From the NCBI GenBank assembly GCA_043809745.1, contig JBDROU010000041.1, positions 1 through 48,424 on the forward strand: a stretch of 48,424 bases of DNA, written 5' to 3'. Under the pieces are notes generated by a model that was not told the DNA's origin, made no database searches, and was given only the letters and a program-made list of their open reading frames with translations. Below are positions 7,719 to 16,073 of this stretch, piece after piece. Positions within the stretch are counted from its first letter, which is position 1, and each line of letters begins with the position of its first letter. A program made the translations under genes and the position numbers. Source of the stretch: JBDROU01 sp043809745 [NCBI: bacterium]. GTDB lineage: Bacteria > Elusimicrobiota > JBDRMW01.

Positions 7719-8807
7719 TTATGGCAAAAATGCTTGAACTTTTTTAAGTTTCTGAGGAAGATATTTATCCAGCACAAAGTTAAGATCATGCTTGGCAAAA
7801 GCCTGCTGTTCTACCCTAACACCCATTTCCAGCATCTGATTTAATGCTCGTTTCCATAACGGCTGGGAGAGTATAAACGGATCATTTTTCAACGCATCTT
7901 TTGCTCTTTTCACATCTACCTCTACCAAAGGATGAGTTGCATCTTTGAGATCATAATCAAGTATATCCTGCGGCGTTACCCCGAGATAATGCGCCTGAGG
8001 CACACAAAAATACTTATTTATATGCGCGGCATTGCCGGAACCTACTTTAAGGGTTCTATAAATGTTACAGATCCCGTAAGGATCACCATCTACAAACGCA
8101 TATACAGGAATCTTGATTTCATCAGCTAAACGTCGTATAAACCTGCGGCATGCGCGGGTAGGGACCCCTCCCATGGAGATAAGAATACAATTTGATTTAG
8201 ACCAGAACTTATGCTTAACTAATCTCTGGAACATACCTGCTGTTTCAATAGCCAATACAAATTTTGCCTTAGTTTCAAATTTTAGATGCTCCACAGAAAT
8301 TGGTATCGAATAAGCCCCGGAACCGAACTTTGTGCAATCAATTTTTAATGTCTTATTTGTTTCAGGATCTTTGTCTATAACGATCAGTTTACCCGCCACA
8401 TCTCCGCCCTTTTCTTCTGGAACAAAACCCAGTTGCTCGCGATTTATCATAAAGTGCGCCTCTACATCATCCATTATAGCATCCGACTCCGGCTGCTCTT
8501 TGAATCTGGCCGCACCCCAGTTCTTGGAAACATAATATGCCTCTCTCTTAGTTGCTATATCATCTTTTTCAACAATAGTCTTAGAAAGCGACATCATTTT
8601 AAGGGTCTGAGCAAATGTCTTAACGGTACTAACAGTTAAAGTACGCTCTTTTTTCTTAGAACCAATTTGAAAATAACCATTCTTTTTATCATAAGTAACA
8701 TTATCCAAGCTCCTTATAGGAAATTCCAAAGATGGAAGCTTTTTTCTAACAATGGTATTATACACCTCTTCAGCTGTATCCTTAATTTTAGTTTCTACAT
8801 TTGCCAT
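7719..8807 (-). CDS. top6A: DNA topoisomerase VI subunit A (Spo11-like)
   Basis: 362 residues, the usual Top6A length. The winged-helix part carries the catalytic tyrosine in KREAYYVSKN (Tyr91/Tyr92), which makes the 5'-phosphotyrosyl DNA break. The Toprim domain has IETAG (metal-binding Glu) and FVDGDPYG (Asp-x-Asp). With subunit B it forms an A2B2 type IIB topoisomerase that relaxes and decatenates DNA using ATP. It starts 4 bp after top6B ends, so the two form one operon. Topo VI is typical of archaea and plants and present only in some bacteria. Confidence 0.95.
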   Translation of the reverse strand: MANVETKIKDTAEEVYNTIVRKKLPSLEFPIRSLDNVTYDKKNGYFQIGSKKKERTLTVSTVKTFAQTLKMMSLSKTIVEKDDIATKREAYYVSKNWGAARFKEQPESDAIMDDVEAHFMINREQLGFVPEEKGGDVAGKLIVIDKDPETNKTLKIDCTKFGSGAYSIPISVEHLKFETKAKFVLAIETAGMFQRLVKHKFWSKSNCILISMGGVPTRACRRFIRRLADEIKIPVYAFVDGDPYGICNIYRTLKVGSGNAAHINKYFCVPQAHYLGVTPQDILDYDLKDATHPLVEVDVKRAKDALKNDPFILSQPLWKRALNQMLEMGVRVEQQAFAKHDLNFVLDKYLPQKLKKVQAFLP

Positions 8808-8811
8808 TATT

Positions 8812-10479
8812 TTATATCCTCTTCTTTTCTAGAATCGCAGTCAACAAGGAAACTACCTTCTTTTCATCTTTTTCTTTTAGCTTTAATATCTCCTGAAGTG
8901 CTATGCCTATATGCGGTATATATGATTCTATATAAGATTTTTTGGCTTCCAGCTCTGCTTCCCTGACACCCCTTTTAATAAATGCTCCTAATTTTCTGCC
9001 GCAGTCCTGTAATGCCAACTTTGTCTCTTTAATTATCTCCGGGTAGGAAGCAACCGCCTCTTTGGATTCTGAAGTAAATGGCACCCAAACACTTGCTATA
9101 TGAACAAATATGACGGCCGGACCTGTGGGCAAGGCGCCTCTTGATTGATCCATCCCATAATTCTTCCACATCGTCTGGACAATACTCTTCGCTATAGCGC
9201 AACCTGATTGCTGATAAAGAAGCGGCACTCTATTTGCAAATCTCATTACCTCTACAAGCTCTTCTTTAGGAAGATCGCCTCCGTATGCCACACCGGCCTC
9301 AATCTGAAATGGATTGCCTCTATAGACACTTGGAGCTCTGGTTACCGCGGCATAGAAATCTGCAGGTATTTCTTTCTTAAGTCCTTTAAGAATATTCTCT
9401 TCACCAATCGGGGATAAACAATTAGTAGGCGGGTTCATAATCTTTACCTGATTAATCGCCTTATATAAATCATCCGCTTCTTGATGAGCTATTCTTGAAG
9501 GCCAGGCAATCTCACTTATATTAGCTGCCTTAAGTATCTGTCTGGCGGTACCAGAAGTTAATCTTGAAAACTCAGTTGTTAAAAACGATTTTATTCTTTT
9601 AGCCCTTGTTGATTTTAACATCTTCATTAAAATCCCAAGTTCAACACCATGCGGATGAGGTTTTATCTCCAACGGTTCTTTTGGGAGCTGTTTAACAGCA
9701 GACTTATACAAGACTTCTTCCCCTGTCGGCTTTAAATACTTTATAACCACATGAGGATTTGCAACAACAACCTGTCTTACATAATCATCTACACTATGGT
9801 TTCCCTGCTGGTATTTACCTTCCAGTTCAATAATGACTTTTATCCCGTGGTTCTTTTTCCAATCAACAATCTCATCTTTCAGGACAACCGGGACATTCTT
9901 GTTGGTATCTATATGTATTTCGAAATAATGGCTGTCTGTTCTATGCGCAACTTTGGAATATATCTTAATTGGCTGGCCCGTTGTTAATTGGCCGTACATT
10001 CCAGCGCTTGAGATCCCGATGCCCTGCTGACCTCTTGCCTGCTTCATCGTATGGAATTTCGATCCGTAAAGCAGCTTCCCAAATATTTTTGGTATCTGCT
10101 CCTTTACTATACCAGGGCCGTTGTCTTCTATAACTATACGAAAGCGATCCTCCTGAAGCTGCACAATCTCAACTCCTATCTCGGGATGTATCTTTGCTTC
10201 TTCACAAGCATCAAGACTGTTATCAACTCCTTCTTTTATAGTAGTAAGCAGAGCTTTTTTAGGATTATCAAACCCCAAAAGATGCCTATTCTTTAGAAAG
10301 AACTCTGAAACAGATATCTCCCTCTGTTTCTCAGCCATTCTTACAGCATGTTTGCCGATGGCTGCATCATCCTGGATTAATTCCTGCTCTTCCTGGGAAG
10401 CTGCCGCTTGAACAACCTCTTTAGTTATTTTCTTAATTACCTTCTTTTTAACCGTTAATTTCTTTTTTCTTTTCTTCAT
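8812..10479 (-). CDS. top6B: DNA topoisomerase VI subunit B (GHKL ATPase)
   Basis: 555 residues. The GHKL (Bergerat) ATPase fold shows the N-box in [19 protein letters not shown] and [19 protein letters not shown] transducer domain follows with a switch-lysine region near [19 protein letters not shown]. The N-terminus begins with about 40 Lys-rich, probably disordered residues ([16 protein letters not shown]). It binds ATP, closes the gate and directs strand passage through DNA cut by subunit A, encoded 4 bp downstream. No gyrase genes are visible in this window, so whether Topo VI complements gyrase cannot be judged. Confidence 0.95.
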   Translation of the reverse strand: MKKRKKKLTVKKKVIKKITKEVVQAAASQEEQELIQDDAAIGKHAVRMAEKQREISVSEFFLKNRHLLGFDNPKKALLTTIKEGVDNSLDACEEAKIHPEIGVEIVQLQEDRFRIVIEDNGPGIVKEQIPKIFGKLLYGSKFHTMKQARGQQGIGISSAGMYGQLTTGQPIKIYSKVAHRTDSHYFEIHIDTNKNVPVVLKDEIVDWKKNHGIKVIIELEGKYQQGNHSVDDYVRQVVVANPHVVIKYLKPTGEEVLYKSAVKQLPKEPLEIKPHPHGVELGILMKMLKSTRAKRIKSFLTTEFSRLTSGTARQILKAANISEIAWPSRIAHQEADDLYKAINQVKIMNPPTNCLSPIGEENILKGLKKEIPADFYAAVTRAPSVYRGNPFQIEAGVAYGGDLPKEELVEVMRFANRVPLLYQQSGCAIAKSIVQTMWKNYGMDQSRGALPTGPAVIFVHIASVWVPFTSESKEAVASYPEIIKETKLALQDCGRKLGAFIKRGVREAELEAKKSYIESYIPHIGIALQEILKLKEKDEKKVVSLLTAILEKKRI

Positions 10480-10566
10480 ATTCTCTTTTCTCTTATATTA
10501 TTTCTACTCGCACTATAATATATCACAAACTAAACGCAAAAGGCAAAGTATTTATAATTTATTTAA

Positions 10567-11286
10567 TTATTTCAGGAATGGTAAAAAAGCAATTAAATAT
10601 TCAAGTTTCCCAAAAAATATCAAAATTCCCATCAAGATTAATAGAACTCCCGCTAAAATTTCAATTGCTCTATAATATTTCTTAATTTTATTAAAAAAAG
10701 ACAAAAAGAGATTTATGCTAACAGCAGTAATGATAAATGGCACTGCTAAGCCCAATGAATAAACTGCAAGAAGCATTATCCCTTTTGTCACCGTTTCTTC
10801 CTGGCTTGCAAAAAGAAGTATACCTGCCAGTATAGGGCCTATACAAGGGCTCCAACCAAAAGCAAAACCTACACCTAATAAGAATGAGCTTAAATATTTG
10901 ATGCCAATCTTAGGAACATCTAGTTTTTTCTGAAAATGCAGGAAATCTAATTTTAATAACCCCAGCACATGAAAACCAAACAAGATTATTAGAACACCCG
11001 CAATTTTCGAAAAAAGAGCAAACTTTTGAGTTAAAAGCTTGCCGAATATAGTTGCCGATGCTCCGAGGGCTATAAAAACCAAAGAAAATCCGATAACAAA
11101 AAAAATAGTACTTAAAATAACACCCCTGTGAATTCTCTTTTTATCTGAAAGCTCCTGCATCTCTTTAATAGAAATACCTGATATAAACGATATATATCCC
11201 GGCAGAAGCGGCAGTACGCACGGGCTTAAGAAAGAAAGAATTCCTGCAGAAAATGCTGTTATAAATTCAATTCCATTCATAATCAT
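10567..11286 (-). CDS. ccdA: CcdA/DsbD-type thiol-disulfide transporter
   Basis: 239 residues with six predicted membrane segments. The two conserved redox cysteines sit in symmetrical motifs, LSFLSPCVLPLLPGY and GFGWSP-like FGWSPCIGPILAG. CcdA carries electrons from cytoplasmic thioredoxin to periplasmic thiol proteins, for cytochrome c maturation or disulfide reduction. The length fits the short CcdA form without DsbD alpha or gamma domains. Two start codons (11286 and 11280) are possible and neither has a strong ribosome site. No cytochrome c gene is adjacent. Confidence 0.9.
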   Translation of the reverse strand: MIMNGIEFITAFSAGILSFLSPCVLPLLPGYISFISGISIKEMQELSDKKRIHRGVILSTIFFVIGFSLVFIALGASATIFGKLLTQKFALFSKIAGVLIILFGFHVLGLLKLDFLHFQKKLDVPKIGIKYLSSFLLGVGFAFGWSPCIGPILAGILLFASQEETVTKGIMLLAVYSLGLAVPFIITAVSINLFLSFFNKIKKYYRAIEILAGVLLILMGILIFFGKLEYLIAFLPFLK

Positions 11287-11351
11287 GAACCATAAGGCAG
11301 CTTTTATTTTATTCCCATCTAAATATATGAAGGTTTTTAATGCTTTTAGCT

Positions 11352-11951
11352 TTAACTTTCTAATTCACTGTTCCAGTATATCGTATCAATGAATTTCTGC
11401 CAAGATGACTTGATTTTTATTCTAGGTCTCATTATCAACGAAACACCTTGTTTCCATTTAGGCTTAGTTGGTTCAATAACTAACATCATATCAGCTTCTT
11501 TAGGCGTACGGTTTGCTTTTTTTAAGTTGCAAGGGAAACATGCGGTAACAATATTTGCCCAATCTGTCCTTCCCCCCCGACTTTTCGGTATTACATGGTC
11601 CAGATTTAACATACTTGAGTTAAAAGACTTCCCGCAATAACAACATTTATAATGATAATGCTCATAGATATTCCTTCTGGTAAATTTAACATCGCTGGCA
11701 GGCAGTTTGTCATAATAGCGCAGTACTATAACTTCCGGCACAGCAATCTTAAACTGCGGGGTATGGACATAACCCGATGGATGATCACTGATTGCTTTAG
11801 AAACTTCTCTCCAATCACAAAAATCGTATAACTTAAAATCTTCATCAACTATATGCGCATGATCACAATAAACCAGACTGATTGCGCGCTTCCAATCCGT
11901 TATGTGAACAGCATAGTAATTTCTATTTAGGACCAAACAATCTAAACTCAT
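11352..11951 (-). CDS. HNH endonuclease family protein
   Basis: 199 residues. A beta-rich N-terminal part (SLDCLVLNRNYYAVHITDWKRA) precedes an HNH domain with CCYCGKSF, LDHVIPKSRGGRTDWANIV and CFPCNLKK. The His-Asn-His core is thus bracketed by two zinc-binding CxxC pairs. The protein resembles the widespread stand-alone HNH proteins of unknown substrate found in many bacterial chromosomes, not restriction enzymes paired with methylases. It is not adjacent to an intron, phage or methylase gene. DNA cleavage is likely; the biological target is unknown. Confidence 0.9.
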   Translation of the reverse strand: MSLDCLVLNRNYYAVHITDWKRAISLVYCDHAHIVDEDFKLYDFCDWREVSKAISDHPSGYVHTPQFKIAVPEVIVLRYYDKLPASDVKFTRRNIYEHYHYKCCYCGKSFNSSMLNLDHVIPKSRGGRTDWANIVTACFPCNLKKANRTPKEADMMLVIEPTKPKWKQGVSLIMRPRIKIKSSWQKFIDTIYWNSELES

Positions 11952-12047
11952 CTTAAACTTATTATAATATTAAAAAGAGATTTGTCAACATACAAAATAA
12001 AGAAACCGAAATCAAATCAGTCAGTCTAAACATAAACATCTCTTAGT

Positions 12048-12881
12048 TTACCTGGAGATCTCAATTAATCTCATTAAAATAAAGTTCTTAATTGCATTAG
12101 CTTCAAACAGACGTTTTATTTTTTTATCAGTCGTACTAACTTCTGTTAATTGCCTTAAATGATATTTTAAAACATATAGATTATCTAAGGGAGGTGCACT
12201 TCTCTCAAATAAATCCACTCCGGCAAGTCGGACACCATTGCCATATAAAGTCAACAATTTTCTTTGCAAATCTCCTCCATCCGTTATATCTTCATCTAAA
12301 GCTGCTCTTTTCATATTCTCTATCCCGATTAATTGCAATGTAATGTCTGTCATAGTTATTGAACCATCAATAACGAAATTTAGGTCAGAAGCATCATTAG
12401 GGCTCAACTGATGTTTCTCAAAATCTTTCTCTCCTTCGATTATTAAATGCAGATCAATATCTCCTGGAAATTTATGCCACAAAAAACTTCCTGCAGTTGT
12501 AACAGCTATTAAGCGCCGGCCGGTTAAAATATTTTTTGTAAGCTCCAAATTAAGAATCTTAGGCAATTTAGACAATAAAATATTTAACCTCATCAATCCT
12601 CTAAACTTCGACCTATCAGACATATGAGCCCAAAACCAATTCCGCCTTAATAGTTCATATTCCATCTGCCCAATTGTAGAATACTCCAGCTCATAATCCT
12701 CAGCTATTTCTATGATTAATGGATATGGAGTGTATGGAAATTTTTCCTTTGCGTTATTAAATAAAACCGTCTGGTCTTTTTTAATTGTGGCTGGAGGAGC
12801 CAAATGGTTAGAAAGTTGATATCCAATTATCGTGTTTGATAATAATAAAAGTAATAACGATATTATAACTGCAAGTTTCAT
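12048..12881 (-). CDS. Exported or membrane-anchored protein with a nucleotidyltransferase-like motif
   Basis: 277 residues from the ATG at 12881, chosen for AGGT spacing. Residues 1-25 are a signal peptide or anchor (MKLAVIISLLLLLLSNTIIG). Around residues 130-150 is GSFLWHKFPGDIDLHLI, which matches the G-S...D-x-D core of the pol-beta-like nucleotidyltransferase fold, with the paired acids in GDIDLHL. The C-terminal part is helical (NAIKNFILMRLIEIS). The motif is normally cytoplasmic because it uses NTPs, so an N-terminal signal is odd. It may be anchored with the enzyme facing inwards. I know no characterised member. Confidence 0.6.
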   Translation of the reverse strand: MKLAVIISLLLLLLSNTIIGYQLSNHLAPPATIKKDQTVLFNNAKEKFPYTPYPLIIEIAEDYELEYSTIGQMEYELLRRNWFWAHMSDRSKFRGLMRLNILLSKLPKILNLELTKNILTGRRLIAVTTAGSFLWHKFPGDIDLHLIIEGEKDFEKHQLSPNDASDLNFVIDGSITMTDITLQLIGIENMKRAALDEDITDGGDLQRKLLTLYGNGVRLAGVDLFERSAPPLDNLYVLKYHLRQLTEVSTTDKKIKRLFEANAIKNFILMRLIEISR

Positions 12882-13056
12882 ATGCATTACCTAAAGTTAA
12901 ATTCAGTTGCTCACATGAGCACGTCATCTAGAATGATTAACAACAGATTTACAATTCACCTTTCAAAATTCCAAGCTAAACATTTAAGTACAATTTACGG
13001 CCATATTTCTTATATCTTTTATGTTTCCTTGTTTTTTATTGCTGTGCTATTAATCA

Positions 13057-14466
13057 TTAATCTAAAATTTTGGGGCTTTGCTGATTTCTGATGAGGGCAG
13101 GAAGGATTATTTCGAATATAGTGTTATCTTCATCACTCTTAACCAAGCTTAGATCCCCTCCCAAACTCTGACAGGCTATCTTAGCGCGCGTCAATCCCAG
13201 TCCGTTACGATCAGCTTTATCAGTGATAAATGGAGCAAATATTCTATTTTTCAAATCTTTTGAAATGGGCTTGCCGTTATTCCCTATCTGGAAAACAAAG
13301 TTATTAGTTTTTTCAAAATATCTCAATTTCACCCAGACTTCACCTGGGCCTCTTATTGATTCACATGCATTAACAAACAACTCCTTCACCGCAATGTTAA
13401 AGCCATTCTCGTCAAAAAATAGTTCCGGAAGTGTTTTGTCAATATCAAACATAAGCCTTATATCTTTATTATCGCAAATAGTAAAAAAGAGGTTTTCAAT
13501 CTTATGTTCCAGTATATGCGGCGGTATTTCAGTGATGTTTTTTTGTAATGGCCTTATTAAATCCAGATAAGATAGCGATGCCTTATCAAGCGTTTTTAAT
13601 ACAGATGCTATCTCTATAAAATCCTTTGCTACTGAGCGCTGTTTATGAATCAGCTTATTCAGGAATACTAATGTTTGCTTTAAACCTTTTAAGTATGTTC
13701 CTAAATTTCTTGGAGTTACTTTTTCAACCGGAAGGACTAAACCTATTTTTTTAAGATCCAGATTATCCAGGCTATCATCTATCAATTTAACTATATTCTT
13801 TAAGTCATGCCTCATTCTGACAACAAAATCTATAACCAACTCCTCCACAACCTTTGTTTCCTGCTGTTTTGCTTTTTGAGTTTCTCTTATAAATTCATTA
13901 AAATACTCTCTCCTCATATCTTTTTCTTCTTTTCTGAACATATCTTTTTGCGCAGTTAATTCTTTAGATAATTCCTCCTGCTGTATTCCCATAGTAAGAA
14001 GGGCTTTTTGCAAAATTAACTTTTCTTCTTCTATTTCCGTGAAGTGATTGTCGAATTCCTTTTTTGATATATCTTTAATCTCGGCAATATTTATCAGCAA
14101 GGCATCTTTCTCTTTTTCTAATGCTTGCACTCTCTTTTCTATCTGCCCTTTTTCGTAAAGTTTTTCTTTTAATTCCACTATATGGCGGGCAAATTTGCTT
14201 GCCTTCGCCCTGGCTTTGGATTCATTTGTTCCTAAAAGGCTCCTTATAAGCTCGTTTTCCTCGGATTGTATTACCATCCTCTGTTCTATCTCATCATGCA
14301 GCTGTTTGATCAATTTATTTTGTTCTTCGATAATCTTTAAAAAACCTAAGTAAAAACAGGTCATTTCCTTTTCGCCGACCCTCAGGTTTTTTAACGATTC
14401 TTCGAGAAAAAGCCTAAGCCTTTTCTCTTCATTGGAGATTTTATTGAAAATTGACTCAATGGCCAT
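13057..14466 (-). CDS. Soluble histidine kinase with long coiled coil
   Basis: 469 residues with no membrane segment. Residues 1-210 are almost continuous coiled coil (ELKEKLYEKGQIEKRVQALEK and similar). A dimerisation histidine is seen in VVRMRHDLKN. The GHKL ATPase domain contains FNIAVKELFVNACESIRG (N-box Asn), IGNNGKPISKDLKNRIF and KADRNGLGLTRAK (G2 box). It therefore probably autophosphorylates in the cytoplasm. It lacks a receiver and no response regulator is adjacent, making it an orphan. It is upstream of the NTase-like protein by 170 bp and downstream of a DUF2914 gene on the same strand. Confidence 0.85.
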   Translation of the reverse strand: MAIESIFNKISNEEKRLRLFLEESLKNLRVGEKEMTCFYLGFLKIIEEQNKLIKQLHDEIEQRMVIQSEENELIRSLLGTNESKARAKASKFARHIVELKEKLYEKGQIEKRVQALEKEKDALLINIAEIKDISKKEFDNHFTEIEEEKLILQKALLTMGIQQEELSKELTAQKDMFRKEEKDMRREYFNEFIRETQKAKQQETKVVEELVIDFVVRMRHDLKNIVKLIDDSLDNLDLKKIGLVLPVEKVTPRNLGTYLKGLKQTLVFLNKLIHKQRSVAKDFIEIASVLKTLDKASLSYLDLIRPLQKNITEIPPHILEHKIENLFFTICDNKDIRLMFDIDKTLPELFFDENGFNIAVKELFVNACESIRGPGEVWVKLRYFEKTNNFVFQIGNNGKPISKDLKNRIFAPFITDKADRNGLGLTRAKIACQSLGGDLSLVKSDEDNTIFEIILPALIRNQQSPKILD

Positions 14467-14527
14467 TTCGTTTTGAAAAACAAATACTAAAAACTATCAA
14501 AAAATGAGTTTTTAAAGAAGTGACTTT

Positions 14528-15046
14528 TTATTTAACGCTAAATGCTTTTACTCCCAAAAGGTTTCCTTCATTATCAATTACTTCAACCTTCCAAGCACCT
14601 GCCATATCCGGAGTTATGGTTTTATAACTCCAAGTTCTGTGCCTTGGATAAGCTATGTTTAATGAGATTTCACTGATCATATTATCACCGTAATACCACT
14701 TATGCAATATTTTTGTTGGTTCTTCAGCTCCTTTTACGCATGACCAACAATAGACTTTGTTGGAAACATTCAAATCAAAAATTTCGCTTTCTCCAACCAC
14801 CTCCCTTTCTTCAATGCCTGTTCCCAATTTAAGCTCTACAGCAAGCTCAGAAACCTTACCTTTATCGGAACTTAAACCATCTTCAGTCTCTACTGCATTC
14901 GCATCTTCAGTCTCTACTGCCATCTCATCTTCAGTTTCTACCGCCACCTCATCCTTAGAAATATCTGAATCTTGAGCTCCAACCAAACAAACTCCCATCC
15001 CCAGCAAAAAGAAAAACGCTACTGCAACAACAAAAACCTTTTTCAT
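14528..15046 (-). CDS. Secreted DUF2914-domain protein with AVETED repeats
   Basis: 172 residues. A signal peptide (KKVFVVAVAFFFLLGMGVCLVGA) leads to an acidic linker built of AVETED-type 8-residue repeats. The C-terminal DUF2914 domain (about 90-172) has YCWSCVKGAEEPTKILHKWY, RHRTWSYKTI and GAWKVEVIDNEGNLL. DUF2914 domains are small extracytoplasmic beta-sandwiches of unknown function. A strong ribosome site (GGAGG) precedes the ATG. It is downstream of the deaminase gene by 37 bp and may be the last gene of the long Bat-type operon or have its own signal. Confidence 0.8.
   Translation of the reverse strand: MKKVFVVAVAFFFLLGMGVCLVGAQDSDISKDEVAVETEDEMAVETEDANAVETEDGLSSDKGKVSELAVELKLGTGIEEREVVGESEIFDLNVSNKVYCWSCVKGAEEPTKILHKWYYGDNMISEISLNIAYPRHRTWSYKTITPDMAGAWKVEVIDNEGNLLGVKAFSVK
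14881..14952 (-). repeat. Three tandem 24-bp units coding the acidic linker
   Basis: Units start at 14881, 14905 and 14929, each opening CTTCAGT on the plus strand. They code for the 8-residue AVETEDxx repeats of the DUF2914 protein. Units 1 and 2 share their first 16 bases and then diverge. Whole-codon unit length means copy-number change would keep the frame. Confidence 0.9.
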
Positions 15047-15082
15047 AATTTCCTCCTTTTTTTAAAATATTTATTAAAAAAC

Positions 15083-15565
15083 CTATAGTTTCCTTACTGT
15101 GATTTTTGCTTCCTTTAAGAGTTTTAGCGCAGATTCTCCTAAAGGATAACTGTGATTATAAACTACTTCTCTAATGCCGGAATTTATAATCATTTTAGTA
15201 CAGATTAAACAAGGAGAAAATGTCGTATAAATCGTAGAATTATTTACGCTTATACCATGATATGCAGCCTGGGTAATCGCATTTTCTTCTGCATGAGAGC
15301 AAAAACACTCATCCAACCTCGTTCCGCTTTCAATATTGTCAGCACTACACCTGGGACACCCGCCTTCATTACAGTTTTTTATTCCTCTTGGGGTGCCATT
15401 ATATCCTGTAGAAATGATTCTTTTGTCCTTGCAGATAACAGCAGCGATCTGCCTGCGCGAGCAGTTGCTGCGGGTAGCAACCATTTTTGCTATGCCAAGA
15501 AAATATGTATCCCAATCAGGCCTTTTTGATATCTTTTTTTTCGAGTTCTTTTTTTGCTTTTTCAT
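15083..15565 (-). CDS. dCMP deaminase (ComEB-like)
   Basis: 160 residues. The zinc-dependent deaminase core has CSHAEENAITQAA (His and catalytic Glu) and PCLICTKMIINSGI (two zinc Cys). The stretch NCNEGGCPRCSADNIESGTRL matches the insertion of dCMP deaminases. The enzyme turns dCMP into dUMP for thymidylate synthesis. It opens with a Lys-rich tail (KKQKKNSKKKISKR). It overlaps the upstream P-loop kinase gene by 50 bp in another frame, so the two are tightly coupled. The start at 15565 is required because no later ATG leaves the domain intact. Confidence 0.93.
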   Translation of the reverse strand: MKKQKKNSKKKISKRPDWDTYFLGIAKMVATRSNCSRRQIAAVICKDKRIISTGYNGTPRGIKNCNEGGCPRCSADNIESGTRLDECFCSHAEENAITQAAYHGISVNNSTIYTTFSPCLICTKMIINSGIREVVYNHSYPLGESALKLLKEAKITVRKL

Positions 15566-16073
15566 GCAGTTCTTCTATTGTCGAATTATTGTTAATTATA
15601 ACATCTGCCATTTCCAATGTTTGAATCAGATCCTGCTTATTTAACTCTCCTTTATTAAACTCCAGCTTTTCAACTTCAATGAATCTTTCAAAGTTTATCG
15701 GCTCTTCCTCCCTGCCGCGCCTCGCGCATCTTTCAAATCTTATTTTATCATCAGCTTCTATGCGCCATAAATAAAAATCTTTATTCTTTCTAAATTCCAA
15801 AACCTCATTAGGATGTCTAAAAGAATCAACAACATAATTTTTAGAAGGTACGAGTTTCTCGAGCACCCTGCGGGCCAATACTTGAGCGCCATACTTTGAA
15901 CGCAGCTGCTGGCCAACTGAAATTAAATTCTCCCGGGTTATTGCAATCCCCTTTTCATTAAGCTCTTTTCTAAGCGCATCTGAAAGCGAAGTATATTCAA
16001 ATCCATTTTCCCTTAAAAACGCAGCTGCCTCACCTTTGCCCGATCCATTTTTACCTGTTAATCCTATAATCAT
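15516..16073 (-). CDS. P-loop nucleotide kinase-like protein (AAA_18/UPF0200-like)
   Basis: 185 residues. The Walker A motif is LTGKNGSGKGEAAAF (residues 5-19). The middle shows SDALRKEL and a LID-like ERCARRGREEEP with arginines for phosphate transfer. It resembles archaeal UPF0200 and dephospho-CoA kinase-like proteins and the kinase-like domain N-terminal to some eukaryotic and phage-defence deoxycytidylate deaminases. Here that domain is a separate gene that overlaps the deaminase. A (d)NMP kinase or regulator role is inferred. Its start overlaps the HEAT gene stop by 4 bp (ATGA). Confidence 0.8.
   Translation of the reverse strand: MIIGLTGKNGSGKGEAAAFLRENGFEYTSLSDALRKELNEKGIAITRENLISVGQQLRSKYGAQVLARRVLEKLVPSKNYVVDSFRHPNEVLEFRKNKDFYLWRIEADDKIRFERCARRGREEEPINFERFIEVEKLEFNKGELNKQDLIQTLEMADVIINNNSTIEELHEKAKKELEKKDIKKA

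Noticed and set aside
11352-11951. HNH protein as part of a restriction or defence system
   Set aside because: There is no methyltransferase, ATPase or specificity gene beside it; it matches the stand-alone HNH family.
12882-13091. Plus-strand 69-residue frame with a hydrophobic end
   Set aside because: It overlaps the ends of two real minus-strand genes, lacks a ribosome site, and resembles the AT-rich background frames.
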